From: Adiantum capillus-veneris
Lineage: Eukaryota > Streptophyta > Polypodiopsida > Polypodiales > Pteridaceae
Assembly (NCBI GenBank): GCA_014529385.2
Contig: CM043971.1
Coordinates: 85,884,840 to 85,948,839, forward strand
Length of the DNA: 64,000 nucleotides
Direction of reading: 5' to 3'
Part shown: positions 22,169-35,418 of the stretch, piece after piece
Layout: every line of letters starts with the position of its first letter
Position numbering within the stretch: position 1 is the stretch's first letter
Program-made: the position numbers and the translations under genes
Notes under the pieces: model-generated
Seen by the model: only the letters and a program-made list of their open reading frames with translations
What the model was told of the DNA's origin: nothing
Database searches by the model: none

Positions 22169-23785
22169 CTAGCTCCATCCATTTGTGAAAATTGTGGTAG
22201 CGCAACTTTCAATTCTCCATTGAGGATAGAATAGCTGGAGGTCTCCATATAGTTTGGACATAATGGTGGTTCTAACTTTTGAAGCCATGAAATCCATCAA
22301 TTTGGCAATATTTAATGGTACCTTTTGGGCTTCAGTCCCTTGACGCGGGGAAGATGGGATCTCCATTTCTTTGATAGTGTCAGGTAATCCCTCTGTAAAC
22401 ATTCTTTCCAAAAAGAAGGGAATATGCCCACTTTCCCATGACTTGAAGTCACTTTCTTCTTGGATAACACTAGGTATGGCTAGTGGTCTATGGACTTTGT
22501 GAGGTTGCTTTTGCGTAGGGAACACTATGTCAGTAATTTGGATCTGCCTAGGTGCTGGCTCTAGATCCCTTTGGGTCTCTTCTACCAAACTCATTAATTG
22601 CTTGACTTGCTCAATATCCTCTGTAGGGTTTGGGTACATTTCTATCTTCTTCTGGGGTCCTGGCCATTGTGGCTCATGACAATCTTTCTTGTTTGTTTCT
22701 TTCCTAGTGGTCGTTTTAGTCTCCATGGTTTCACCTGAATCAGAATCCTCTTCAACATCGTTCATATATAGGGGGTCGTCACTAGTCCCTATGTTGGTCT
22801 TTGAGCTGGGGTTTGACTTCGCTGCTTTTTGCAATCTCTTCCTTCGTGTTTTCTTCTTCTTTTGAGATTGGGCAATTGATGATGTGTCTCTTTCTTCAAG
22901 AATATAATTTTGGTTTTGGAGCATCAATCGTGTGAGTACATTTACTCGTACCACATGCGTACTTTGTGTTGGCTCCTCAGTAGCCACAATTAAATTCAAT
23001 GGCGTTATCTTTGGTGCATTTGGATTAGTAGGACAATGGGCAATCAAATGATCTATGCCGCATCAATTACACATGAGTATCGTCATTGCAGATGTGCTCG
23101 CTTGATTGTTTTGAATTAGTGTGGCATTCTTTTGTAATCTAATAGGACATTCGGCTACACAATGTGGACCTCCACACTCATAGCAATGAAGAGGTGGTCT
23201 TTTGGTAATGTAATTGATATTTTGGTCTCTTGCCGCAAGAGCAGCTACTTGATAGGCAGGTTTGACTTGTCCCCAATAGTCCTCCATGTAGTATTTTGGA
23301 CTTTCTTCAAGTGCATCAATCCCATAGGCAATATTAGGGTTTATATCTTCCTCACAACATTCCAAACCAACAATAGATGTCTCACAACCCACTTGATTCA
23401 CACAAGTGATTCTCAAATGTGGTGGTTGCAGTCCTAGCACTAGAGGTGGTAAGGGTGTTTTTTGAACAACATTTTGGTCTCTAGGGACCATGTGTTGTGC
23501 GTTTGTTCAAGAGGTGGGGCCGACATCAATGCAGGCACTCGAGGTGTGTCTGTCCATGCTAAGGTTGGTCTGTTGGCCATCACACATTTAAATACTATGC
23601 AATCCTTGGCTTGAACATATCTTCCACATGCATTGCAATTCTTATTAAATTTTACTCTAAAAATAGGGCATTCACTGGTACTATGCGGACCACAGCAAAC
23701 TGAGCTTGGATCGCATTGGTGGTGACTTCTTCCCAAGTGGTGATACCTCTAATGACTAGGCCTTTGTAGATATCCTCTTGTCGTG
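22169..23785 (-). pseudogene. R2 gag C-terminal half with three zinc knuckles
   Basis: Gag binds element RNA. On the minus strand from 23785 the frame continues the gag interrupted by the family-A cluster (QEDIYKGLVIRGITTWEE). Three knuckle-like blocks follow: SSVCCGPHSTSECP (about 23690), CYECGGPHCVAECP (about 23165) and CN-stop-CGIDHLIAHCP (about 23060). The last two have spacing CX2CX3HX4C, one residue shorter than the canonical CX2CX4HX4C. The first has lost its leading Cys and the third carries a TGA. The rest (22169-23047) is Lys/Thr/Ser-rich (KKKKTRRKRLQK). Stops and a frame change make it non-functional. Confidence 0.78.
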
Positions 23786-25492
<1,707 letters not shown>

Positions 25493-25493
25493 T

Positions 25494-25505
25494 TGGCATT
25501 AGAGC
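25494..25505 (+). other. Primer-binding site of A1 (tRNA-iMet, mutated)
   Basis: tggcattagagc lies two bases after LTR1. It has two changes from tggtatcagagc. Confidence 0.7.
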
Positions 25506-25820
25506 ATTTGGTTTCTCTTTTATTGCTTAAGAATAGAGGTCCTTAAGTAGCCTATAAATGGTTGATTTTGTTAATGATATTAGGGTAAGTGGAACTGGGA
25601 TCTATTATCGGTTTTGTTGAGCCCACTATGTGGGATATGGTGCACACCTCGGGAGCTTTGGACTTAATAATGAAGTCTTTTTAGACTTGCCTATGGATTC
25701 ACCATTATTGAGCCATAAGAAGTCCAAAAGGACTTAATAATGAAGTCTTTTTAGACTTGCCTATGGCTTTACCATTATTGAGCCATAAGAAGTCCAAAAG
25801 GAGCTAGCCCTCGGCAACTT
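25506..25820 (+). other. A1 leader with duplicated hairpin
   Basis: The untranslated leader contains a nested inverted repeat (GGACTTAATAATG … CATTATT … AAGTCC enclosing AAGTCT-TTTT-AGACTT) at 25660-25725, repeated in tandem from 25730. A2 and B keep one copy. Confidence 0.65.
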
Positions 25821-26293
25821 TGCTATGTTAGATTCGATTAAGGCAAACGACGGGGAAGAATCCTAAGGCAAAATTAAGGCAGACGACCATCAAAACTTCT
25901 ACGGGCCATCAGAAGTATTACGCTAAGCTAGCAAAAAGATATTATGGTCCTTTCCAAATTATGAAGCCTATCAATGAGACGGCCTACCAAATCAAGTTTC
26001 CCAACCATTGGCTCATACACAATGCCTTTGATGTGAGCCTCCTTAAGCCCTACAAAGGAGAGCCACCAAGTGAACCATCTTTGAAGACCCTCCGAAGTTG
26101 AAGACTAAGAAGAGGTGCTACAACCTAAAGCTATCCTTCAGCATGAGGACAAGGTACACGACATCGTAAGATTATCCAACAATATCTTATTAAGTTCAAA
26201 AATTATCCTTTTAAAGATGCTAGATGGATGCAAAGAATACAACTTAAGGATAATATGAACCTTGTCAATGCTTACAATGCTACATTAGAGTAA
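25821..26293 (+). pseudogene. A1 deletion derivative: integrase C-terminus and chromodomain remnant
   Basis: The leader is joined directly to the end of integrase (…YYAKLAKRYYGPFQIMKPINE-like, 25915-26080) and then a chromodomain-like tail (HEDKV…, about 26140-26290), ending TTAGAGTAA. Gag, protease, RT and RNase H are absent. Frameshifts are present. The deletion junction matches that of A2. Confidence 0.75.
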
Positions 26294-26578
26294 GGAAATG
26301 CCGACGCATTTGGCATACAAGTTTCTAAAAAGTTTATGAGAAGGTAGCATAACAACCATAACAAACTTTGAAGGCTACTTGGGTTAACTAAGATACCCCA
26401 AGATCTATGTGTTGCTTTGCAATTACACACTCGACTCTTGAAATATGCTTGTACATTTACACCTAGCCAAATGCTCCACTTGTACCAAGAAAAGAAGGCA
26501 ATGAAAATACATTAATTAGGTAAAGCATGGTAGGATTTCACCTAGTCTTGCTCTTTGGATCATCCTCTACCCGCTACT
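26294..26578 (+). other. Sequence between A1 and truncated LTR2
   Basis: About 285 bp that are not matched by the 3' ends of A2 or B. No gene is seen. It may be original flanking DNA or filler from the event that truncated LTR2. Confidence 0.45.
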
Positions 26579-27803
26579 AGCCCAAGCTTGAGGGGCTTAA
26601 GGGCCAAGCTTCTGGTGGAAACCCAACCCAAGATTGAGTGGCTTGAGGTGTGCAAAAGTTAAATCCAATCCCTACAAGGAGGGGGCGAGCCCTACAAGGA
26701 GGGGGGATGAGAGGGATTGAGTGGCTTGAGGTGTGCAAAAGTTAAATCCAATCCCTACAAGGAGGGGGCGAGCCCTACAAGAGGGGGATGAGAGAGATCA
26801 CACACACACACACACACACACACTCACATAAGGCATGCTTGGTACAAAGAGAGCAAAAGGGACACTTCTCAAGTTCTTCCTGGCATGTTGCCCTCAAGGT
26901 GTGCTTGAAGCCTATTGGCTGGCCACCCAAGGGGTATATCAAGTCCTCTCTCTCAAAGGGGAAAGGGGGACACTTGTCCAAAGGCTACCCTTGCTACTTG
27001 ATCTACCTCCTGCTTGTGATTGTCCAATGAGCTTCAAGCATGGGCTACAAAGGGGGGGTTTACCAAGGAAGCTAGGGGCTTGCTTAAGGGGTATACTCTC
27101 CCACACACACACACACTCACATACACTCTCATTGTTCATTGTGAAACGTGCAAGAGCTCCCTCTCCTTATCCAAGCAAGTAGAGGTTGAGAGCCTACACA
27201 AACACTCTTGTCTACAGAGTGCAAATCAAACCAAGAGCCATGCTTCAATGCTTAAGCTTGCCATCTTCTCCATCTTCATTACTATTCTATTAGGTATGGT
27301 AGCAAGAAGAGTGATGATAAGTGAGGAACTAATTCTTTCTCCTATGAAATGTTTCTTCTTCCTCTTCCCTATCCTCATTCCCTGCTAGCTCTCTGCACCT
27401 TTGAAGGTGTTTGAGGTCATGGGACTGAGGCTTGGGATAGTTAAATCTTTCTTCAAAGTTTATGTTATGCTTGTAATGCATGAAGCTTTCCATATTCATT
27501 GCATCACCTACGTCACAAGGGACACAAAGATTGTATTGTAACAAGTCCCTCTTAATGGGAAAAATCATAATACAAATGCCTATTGGAGGGGGGACCGGCT
27601 CCACATAACTCCGGTCCTCAATTGTTGTCAGGTTTTGTAAGTTCTCTGGGCTTGCAAAAGTATTGTTCATGCCAAGTTAACTAAATTCTATGTTTATGTT
27701 GCTATCTTCAATTATGTTCACCGGCTGTGCTCACAAAGTAATTGCTCAAAAGTACTCTCATTAATTTCCACTACTCTCAAGATAATAGGCCAATTCCATT
27801 ACA
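26579..27803 (+). repeat. Family-A LTR2, 5'-truncated
   Basis: Starts within the LTR (agcccaagcttgagg) and ends TTCCATTACA. An 82-bp block (gattgagtggcttgagg…) is tandemly duplicated at about 26634-26790. A short (CA)n lies at 26799-26823. Confidence 0.85.
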
Positions 27804-27804
27804 T

Positions 27805-27816
27805 TGGTATCAGAGC
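27805..27816 (+). other. Primer-binding site of A2 (tRNA-iMet)
   Basis: tggtatcagagc, a perfect initiator-tRNA-Met complement, two bases after LTR2. Confidence 0.85.
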
Positions 27817-28065
27817 ATTTGGTTTCTCTTCTATTACTTAAGAAGAGAGGTACATAAGTAGCCTATAAATGGTTTATTTTGTTAATTATATTAGGGTAAG
27901 TGGAGCTGGGATCTATTCTCGGTTTTGTTGAGCCCACTATGTGGGATATGGTGCACACCTCGAGAGCTTTGGACTTAATAATAAAGTCTTTTTAGACTTG
28001 CCTACGGATTTACCATTATTGAGCCATAAGAAGTCCGAAAGGAGCTAGCCCTCGACAACTTTGCT

Positions 28066-28536
28066 ATGTTAGACTCGATTAAGGAAAACGACGGCAAGAA
28101 TCCTAAGGCACGCTTAAGGCAAACAACGGGAAAAAATCCTACGGGCCATCAAAAGTATTATGCTAAGCTAGCAAAAAGATACTATGGTCCTTTCCAAATT
28201 ATGAAGCCTATCAATGAGAAGGCCTACCAACTCAAGTTGCCCAACCATTGGCTCATACATAATGCCTTTCATGTGAGCCTACTTAAGCCCTGCAAAGGAG
28301 AGCCACCAAGTGAATCAATTATTGAAGACCCTCCCAAAGTTGAAGACTAAGAAGAGACCCTACAACCCGAAGCTATCCTTCGGCATGAGGACAAGGTACT
28401 ACGACATGTTAAGATTATCCGACGGTATCTTATTAAGTTGAAAAATTATCCTTTTGAAGATGCAAGATGGTTGCAAGGAATACAGCTTAAGGATAGTATG
28501 AACCTTGTCAATGCTTACAATGCTACATTAGAGTAA
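28066..28536 (+). pseudogene. A2 deletion derivative: short frame with integrase C-terminus and chromodomain
   Basis: A 94-codon frame starts MLDSIKENDGKNPKARLRQ and contains YYAKLAKRYYGPFQ and PNHWLIHNAFHVSLLKP, the integrase C-terminal region. A TAA (where B has CAA) interrupts it after PPKVED. In the same frame the chromodomain follows: AILRHEDKVLRH, RRYLIKLKNYPFEDARW, ending NATLE-stop. Everything from gag to the integrase core is deleted. In chromoviruses the chromodomain guides integration to particular chromatin. Confidence 0.78.
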
Positions 28537-28896
28537 GAAAATGGAGAAATTTCTTTTAAATGACCCATGTTTTTGTCTTATAAGACTAGTTCTCTTTTAA
28601 ATTGTGCAGCAAATTTAAATAGTATGCGTGCTTAGAATCATGTTTGTGATGATGACATCTCTTAAACACCAAGTAGAATTTGTCACTCTACTTTGGTAGA
28701 ATGAAATGGAGTAAAGAGAAGACATGATTGCGGTAGCTATGTCTCCCAAGCACCAAATGGATTGGTCATCCATCTTGGAAAGATATGGTAGTGTAAAAAG
28801 GGATCCTCTACCTGCTAAGTAAGATTGACTAATGACTAAGGCTTTATCTCTTCTACCTCATAGTCAAGGACGACTATGATTTCAAGAGAGAGGCAA
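28537..28896 (+). other. A2 3' untranslated region and polypurine tract
   Basis: Matches the equivalent region of B (35419-35741). It ends ttcaagagagaggcaa, purine-rich, immediately before LTR3. No coding feature. Confidence 0.6.
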
Positions 28897-30535
28897 TGTC
28901 ATAAAAATCAAATATCTAACCAACCCAAATGATTGTTCCCTATTAAACTGATCACTTAATGTGGGAGAATAAAATGGGACCAAGGGTTAAGATATAGATT
29001 TGTGCTTATATTAGATCTATCTCAACACGGGGCCAATGGTAAAGGGGCCCAAATGAGAGATGGTCTATCAAAGAGCAAGGCTAACCAATGGAGCATAAGA
29101 CCTTAGGGTGAGCTTCATTCAAGACCTCCAATAATGAGTGTAAAAGTCCTTTGACCTTAGGTAAGCTAGGACTGAGCTTGAGGTGGGAACCCGGCCAAGC
29201 TTAAGGTGCTTCTCGTGCTTGATGACTAAGGTTCTTGAGGTGCCTGATGACTGAGTTGCTTGATATTCTTGAGGTGCTTGATGATTGAGATGCTTGAGGT
29301 GCTTGTCATTCTTGAGATGCTAGGGTTGTACTTGAGGTGAGAACCCAGCCCAAGCTTGAGGGGCCTAAGGGCCAAGCTTGTGGTGGGAACCCAATCCAAG
29401 ATTGAGTGGCTTGAGGTGTGCAAAAGTAAAATCCAATCCCTACAAGGAGGGGCGAGCCCTACAAGAGGGGGGATGAGAGAGAACACACACCCACACACAC
29501 TCACACAAGGCATGCTTGGTACAATGAAAGCAAAAGGGACACTTCTCAAGTTCTTCCTCATGTTGCCCTCATGGTGTTCCTGAAGCCTATTGGTTGGCCA
29601 CCCAAGGGGTCCAATGATAATTTAGGAGATTTAATTAATTGATTTTTCATTTATCAAGTCCTCTCTCTCAAAGGGGAAAGGGGGACACTTGTCCGAAGGC
29701 TACCCTTGCTACTTGATTTACCTCCTTCTTGTGATTGTCTAGGCCTAGAGGGGTCCAATGAGCTTTAAGCATGAGCTACAAGGGGGGTTGACCAAGGAAG
29801 CTAGGGGCTTGCTTAGGGGGTTTACTCTCCCACACACACTCACACACACTCTCATTGTGCATTGTGTAAAGTTCAAGAGCTCCCTCTCCTTGTCCAAGCA
29901 AGTAGAGGTTCAGAGCGTACACCAACCCTATTGGCTATGGAGTGTAAATCCAACCACGAGCCATGCTTCAATGCTTAAGCTTGAAATCTTCTCCATCTTC
30001 ATTACTATCCTTTTAGGTATGCTAGCAAGAAGAGTGATGATAAGTGAGGAATTAATTCTTTCTCTTATGAAATGTTTCTTTTTCCTCTTCCCTACCCTCA
30101 TTCCCTGGTAGCTCTCTCCACCTTCGAAGGTGTTTGAGGTCTTTGGGCTGAGGGCTGAGGCTTGGGATAGTTAAAGATTTCTTCAAAGTTTATATTATGC
30201 TTGTGATGCATGAAGCCTTCCATCTTCATTGCATCATCTAGGTCACAAGGAACACAAGGATTGTATTGCAACAAGTCTCTTTCTTAATGGGAGAAGTCAT
30301 AATAAAAATGCCTATTGGAGGGGGGATCGGCTCCACATAAATCCGGTCCTCAACTGTTGTCATGTTCTATAAATTCACTGGTCTTGCAAAAGTATTGTTC
30401 ATGCCAAGTTAACTAAATGCTATGTTTATGTTGCTATCTTCAATTCTGTTCACCCGCTATGCTCACAAAGTAATTTCTCAAAAATACTCTCATTATTTTC
30501 TGCTACTCTCATGTTAATAGGCCAATTCCATTACA
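28897..30535 (+). repeat. Family-A LTR3 (5' LTR of B)
   Basis: Begins TGTCATAAAAATC and ends TTCCATTACA (1,639 bp). Together with LTR4 it bounds the longest plus-strand family-A element. The (CA)n site is short (about 29484-29507). Confidence 0.9.
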
Positions 30536-30536
30536 T

Positions 30537-30548
30537 TGGTATCACAAC
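30537..30548 (+). other. Primer-binding site of B (tRNA-iMet, mutated)
   Basis: tggtatcacaac two bases after LTR3. Two bases differ from tggtatcagagc. Confidence 0.75.
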
Positions 30549-30949
30549 ATTTGGTTTCTCTTTTCTTGATTAAGAAGAGATGTTCTTAAGTAGCCTATAA
30601 ATAAATGATTTTGTTAATTATATTAAGGTAAGTGAAACTAGGATCTATTATCGATTTTTTTGAGTCCACCATGTGAGATATGGTGCACACCTCGGGAGCT
30701 TTGGATTTAATAATGGAGTCTTTTTAGACTTGCCTATGACTTTACCATTATTGAGCGATAAGAAGTCCAAAAGGAGTTAGCCCTTGACAACTTTGCTATG
30801 TTAGACTTACTCCACTACTCTCTATAATTAACCACTTTGAGCCGTGGGTGTAGATACTTGAGAGCCAATTTTCAAAGGCTAAGATGAGTGGAAACTAAGG
30901 TTTTAAATTGCCAAAGCATACACTAAGTACATACATAAATTTTGTTAAC

Positions 30950-32060
30950 ATGGCTGACAATAACCAAGAGAGTAGAATGAACATTGATAGATTTGATTTT
31001 GCACATGAAGGTGCTAATGATGATGCCCCCATGTTTGCGAATTATCTCGTAACTAGGTTGCAGCAAGCTATGGGCAACCCTGCTTTGCAAGCCAAAGTTA
31101 CTCAACAACTTCACGCTTATGGATTTCCCATCCTCTCCAAGAGGAGAGAGAGCTTAGGAAGCCTCTTGAAGAGACCAAAGACTCTCTCCCATATGAGAGG
31201 AGGAATCCAAAGAGCAAGAAAGCAAAGAAACTTTAAGTTCCTATGAAGATGTGGCTCCACAAAGATGGCGGTCTAGAAGATCGCCCACTCCTCCCAAGAG
31301 GAAAAGATCAACACACAGTCCTTCTCTTTGTCACTCCAAAAGGGAAGAGAGGAAACAAAGGAAGAAAATGGAAAGAAAGAGGTCATCCTCTTTTCCGTCT
31401 TCGTCACCTGCCTCTTCTTCCGATGAAAGCTATGGCTATTCTCCTAGAGAATACAGGAGGGGAGGACATCTCAAATCATAGCCTGCATGGCAAAGGTCAC
31501 AAAAACTAAAGAAGTTCAAGGAGGGAGTAAAGAGTATCTATTTTCTCACCTATGATGGAACCTTTGGTGCTACCGACAAAGTGTTGGCCTTCATCCAGCA
31601 ATTTGATGCAGCCTTTGGAGACGAGGGCTTCATAGATTCCTCCAAGCTATGCCATGTAGCTATGCACTTCCAAAAATCAGCCCGTCAATGGTGGAATAGC
31701 CTTCATGGAAATGGTGAAGCCCCATAGACATGGAAAACTCTACGAGTTTCCATCATGAAGCAATTCCTTGCAAGCGATGCAAAGGACAAAGTGCTTACCG
31801 AATGGTGCAGCTTGAAGCTTCTCTCTCATGAGTCTATCCACAAGTATGTAGACAAGTTTTGGGATTTACGTCTCAAGGCTACTGTCTTTTGAAAGATAGA
31901 CTTTGCCGAATACATCAACTCTCAACGGCTTGGTTCTATCACCAAATTAATCCATCACACCATGGTTGCTTCACGCATCAATTACCATCAAGGGGCTAGA
32001 CGGAATGTCAAGCCCATGGAAAACAAAGACAAAAATGATGCAAAGGGGAAACCAATGCTC
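30950..32060 (+). pseudogene. B gag
   Basis: The start MADNNQESRMNID at 30950 is shared with element C. A frame change near 31130 leads to a basic/Ser-rich stretch (PTPPKRKRSTHSPS, SSPASSSDESYGYSP). The retrotransposon gag core follows from about 31500 (FLTYDGTFGATDKVLAFIQQ, QWWNSLHGNGEAP-stop-TWKTL, LLSHESIHKYVDKFWDL). Gag would form the particle. A TAG near 31726 and at least two frameshifts break it. Confidence 0.8.
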
Positions 32061-32560
32061 AAAATCCCCCCAAGGCACTTCCAACAACAATAACAACAAC
32101 AATCGGTCCAAGGAGAAGGGAGTTTACAAAGGCAAAAACAAACTCTCTCTTGAAGAGCTTGAAGATTTTCGCAAGGAGATGGGAGATATGGTAATGGCTA
32201 ACACAACTTTCAAGGGACATCAAGCCTCCATTACTCCCTTGATTGAGAAGTTGAGGCTTCATGTCCAAAGCTATGTCGACAAAGAAGAATTTTTCATCTC
32301 CCCTCTCCAACATGAGGATGCTATCCTACGGGCACCATGGTTAGATCCCATGGCTGCCAATATGAAGTTCCCTGAAAGGAGAATCTACTTCACCTACAGG
32401 GGAAAGAACATGTATGTAGATGCTAGTGAGCGTGGTTGCACTGTTCCACTTGTAAATCCTCCTGCTTTTGATAAGTCAATGAAGAGCTCACTTTCCGCGT
32501 ACATGATTTTTGTCAAAGAGTCTGTAAAAGATCTTAATGTTTGATCAAATGTAAATGGTA
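32061..32560 (+). pseudogene. B protease region with the active-site part deleted
   Basis: An Asn-rich tract (NNNNNNNR) comes first. The frame then passes from LEELEDF directly to RKEMGDMVMANTTF. Element C has about 270 bp between these points, carrying the degenerate zinc knuckle and the FDPSSTHNF active site. The C-terminal half (ISPLQHEDAILRAPWLDPMA, ERRIYFTYRGKNMY) remains. It ends in a stop at 32542. Confidence 0.72.
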
Positions 32561-33581
32561 GGAATCAAGAAGAGTTAGACTTGTCTAATTTCCTAAAAGG
32601 TCTCCAAGATGTGTTCATCGATGATATCCCTATGGACTTACCTCCAAAACGAGGGGGTGATGACCATCGCATTGAGCTCCTTTCAGGAAGCTCACCGCCT
32701 AACAAGCCTCCTTATCGAGTCTCACAAGCTCAACAAGAGGAGACCATGAGGCTAGTACATGAATTGCTAGACAAAGGGATGGTGAGGCCTAGTTCCTCTC
32801 CCTTTTGTTCTCTAGTCCTTTTAGTGCAAAAGAAAGATAGTACATACCATATGTGTGTGGACTATCAAGCACTAAACCATATCACTATCAAAACCAGATT
32901 TACTATGCCTCGGGTAGAAGATCTGTTTGATAAGCTACAAGGCTCTACCTACTTCAGTATGATTGACCTTAAAAGTAGCTATCATCAAATAAGGATAGTG
33001 GATGAAGATATCTTAAAGACCGCATTTTGCACAACGTTTGGTCTTTATGAATATCTAGTCATGCCTTTTGGCTTGACTAATGCACCAACTACGTTCAATC
33101 GTCTAATGGAAAAACGTTTTGGACCTCAAATTTACTAGAGTGTTCTTTGATGATATCATCATCTACTCCACGTCTTTGGGGAGGAACATAAGCAATATCT
33201 CAAAGTGATTTTTCAAGCATTGAGGGAGAATAAGCTTTTTCTCAAGCAAAAGAAAAGTGAATTTTTCTTTCAAGAGAATCAATACCTAGGTCATATTATC
33301 TCTCAAGATGGTATTCGTATGGATCCATCAAAGTTAGAGGTAATAAAATCATGGCCTAACCCAAGGAATCTACATGAGCTAAGAAGCTTTATTGGTATGT
33401 GCGCATACTATAGACGCTTCATAGAAAAATTCTCCCAAGTAGTAGGATCACTACACGACTTAACCAAGAAGAACATTAAGTATGTATGGATTGCTAAGGA
33501 GAAAAATGCTTTTGATAAGCTCAAAGAGAAGCTTATTTCCCAACCAATACTCATGCTTTTGGATCTCTCAAAGCCATTTGA
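32561..33581 (+). pseudogene. B reverse transcriptase
   Basis: Frame 32581-33138 has PPYRVSQAQQEE, MRLVHELLDKGMVRPS, YHMCVDYQALNHI, IDLKSSYHQI and MPFGLTNAPTTF. A stop and frame shift at about 33138 precede the catalytic VFFDDIIIYS (about 33143). The thumb and connection follow in 33205-33581 (YLGHIISQDGI, SFIGMCAYYRRFI). The FDD catalytic pair is kept. Confidence 0.85.
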
Positions 33582-33945
33582 GGTCCAATGTGATGCTTGT
33601 GGTGATTGCCTTAGAGCAGTTTTTCTTCAAGAAGGGCATGCCATAGCATATGAGAGCCGAAGGCTCAATATGGATGAATGAGTCTTGGGCATTTATGAGA
33701 AAGATCTTTTAGCCGTTCTACATGCCATAGACACATGGAAGTACTGCTTATTGGGGACTCCATTTATTCTACAAACTGTCCACCAAATTCTCAAGTATTT
33801 CATGACGGAAACCAAGCTTTCCGACAAACAAATGAGGTGGGAAAATTTTCTTTCGCAATTTAATTTCCATATTGCTCACATTTCTGGTAAGCACAATCAA
33901 GTGGCTGATGCACTTTCATGACGACCAAAAGTTAATGCGGTGTCT
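33582..33945 (+). pseudogene. B RNase H
   Basis: Degrades the RNA of RNA-DNA hybrids. VQCDACGDCLRAVFLQEGHAIAYESRRL is interrupted by TGA at 33679 (Arg in element C), then IYEKDLLAVLHAIDTW and FHIAHISGKHNQVADALS, ending at TGA 33919. The catalytic Asp and Glu are present. Confidence 0.82.
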
Positions 33946-34735
33946 ATAGCTACTCACAATGATCTATCCTCTATGATAGATGAGTATGCTACTGACCTTG
34001 ACTTTAGAGACATAATGTCAGTCCTTGCTTTGGGGAGGAAAGAGGAACCATTCACCTTGCACTATGGTTATCTTCTCCATGACAATAGGTATGTGTTACC
34101 CATTCCCTTCGTGAGAAAGTTATGTAGGAATCCCATGCTCCTCCCTATGTGGTGCATATAGGTATTCAACCTACTCTCCAAGGAGGAGAGACATACTTCT
34201 ATAGGCCTACCATGAAAGTGGACATACAAGAGTATGTTTCAAAATGCATAGTATGCCAAAAGACCAAGTATGATAGAGGAAAACAACTTGGATTACTCCA
34301 GCCATTGCCTATCCCAAATTCACCATGGGAGGTATATCCATAGATTTCATCTTTGGATTACCCAAGTCTATCCATGGGAATACGGGAATATGGACAATAG
34401 TCGAGAGGTTTAGCAAACAAGCACACTTTATTCCTGTCAAAAAGACTATTAAGGCACACCAAATGGCAACTCTCTTCATATCTCAGATTTTCAAACACCA
34501 TGGATTACCAACATCCATCATGTTAGATAGAGATCCTAGAATGACCGATAATTTTTGGAAAGGTCTCTTTGAAACTTTAGGAACAAGATTGAATTTCTCT
34601 TCGGCCTATCACCCACAAATGGATGGCCAAAGAGAGAAAGCCAATCTTACGATACTCAATCTACTCAAGACTTATGTTATCGAAGCAGATCAACGCTCAC
34701 AATGAGAAAAGTACTTACCTCTTGTAGACTATGCC
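33946..34735 (+). pseudogene. B integrase
   Basis: Inserts the element cDNA. The N-terminal zinc region keeps CIVCQKTK (about 34240) but the His half is damaged. A frame change at about 34325 leads to the core: [11 protein letters not shown] (first Asp), IMLDRDPRMTDNFW (second Asp) and AYHPQMDGQREKANL (Glu). The D,D35E residues are present. It stops at TGA near 34703, after which the linker is frameshifted. Confidence 0.82.
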
Positions 34736-35418
34736 TACAATTTAAATTGTACATACTTCTACGGGAAAATAACCTTTTGAGATTATTGAGGGAAGACCTA
34801 AAAGTCCCTTGCTATTCAAAGTACATGGGAAGATCTTCGCTGCCAATGAGTATAGCCATAACCTACAAGAATCTTTTCAAAAGATTAAGGAAGTTATATC
34901 CATCTCTCAACAAAGGAAAAAGTTGTTGCTGACAAGAACAGAAGGACCTTAACGTTCAAAGAAAATGATTGGGTCTTACTTAAGTTTCCTAAGGCTCGAT
35001 TAAGGAAAATGACAGTCAAAAATCCTACAGGCCCTCAAAAGTATTATGCTAAGCTAGCAAAAAGATACTATGGTCCTTCCCAGATTTTGAAGCCTATCAA
35101 TGAGACGGCCTACCAACTCAAGTTGCCCAACCATTGGCTCATACACAATGCCTTTCTTGTGAGCCTAATTAAGCCCTACAAAGGAGATCCACCATGTGAA
35201 CCAATTATTGAGGACCCTCCCAAAGTTGAAGACCAAGGAGAGGTGCTAGCGAAGCTATCCTTTGGCATGAGGACAAGGTACTACGACATGGTAAGATTAT
35301 CCGATGGTATCTTATGAAGTTCAAAAATTATCCTTTTGAAGTTGCTAGATGGATGCAAGGAATACAGCTTAAGGGTAGTATGAACCTTGTCAATGCTTAC
35401 AATGCTACATTAGAGTAA
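34736..35418 (+). pseudogene. B integrase C-terminus and chromodomain
   Basis: NPTGPQKYYAKLAKRYYGPS and LPNHWLIHNAFLVSLIKPYK are the integrase C-terminal domain. After a frame change near 35245 a chromodomain-like segment reads HEDKVLRHGKIIRW, YLMKFKNYPFEVARWMQG and ends NATLE-TAA at 35418. The aromatic residues (Y, W) fit the chromodomain fold of chromoviruses. Confidence 0.78.
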
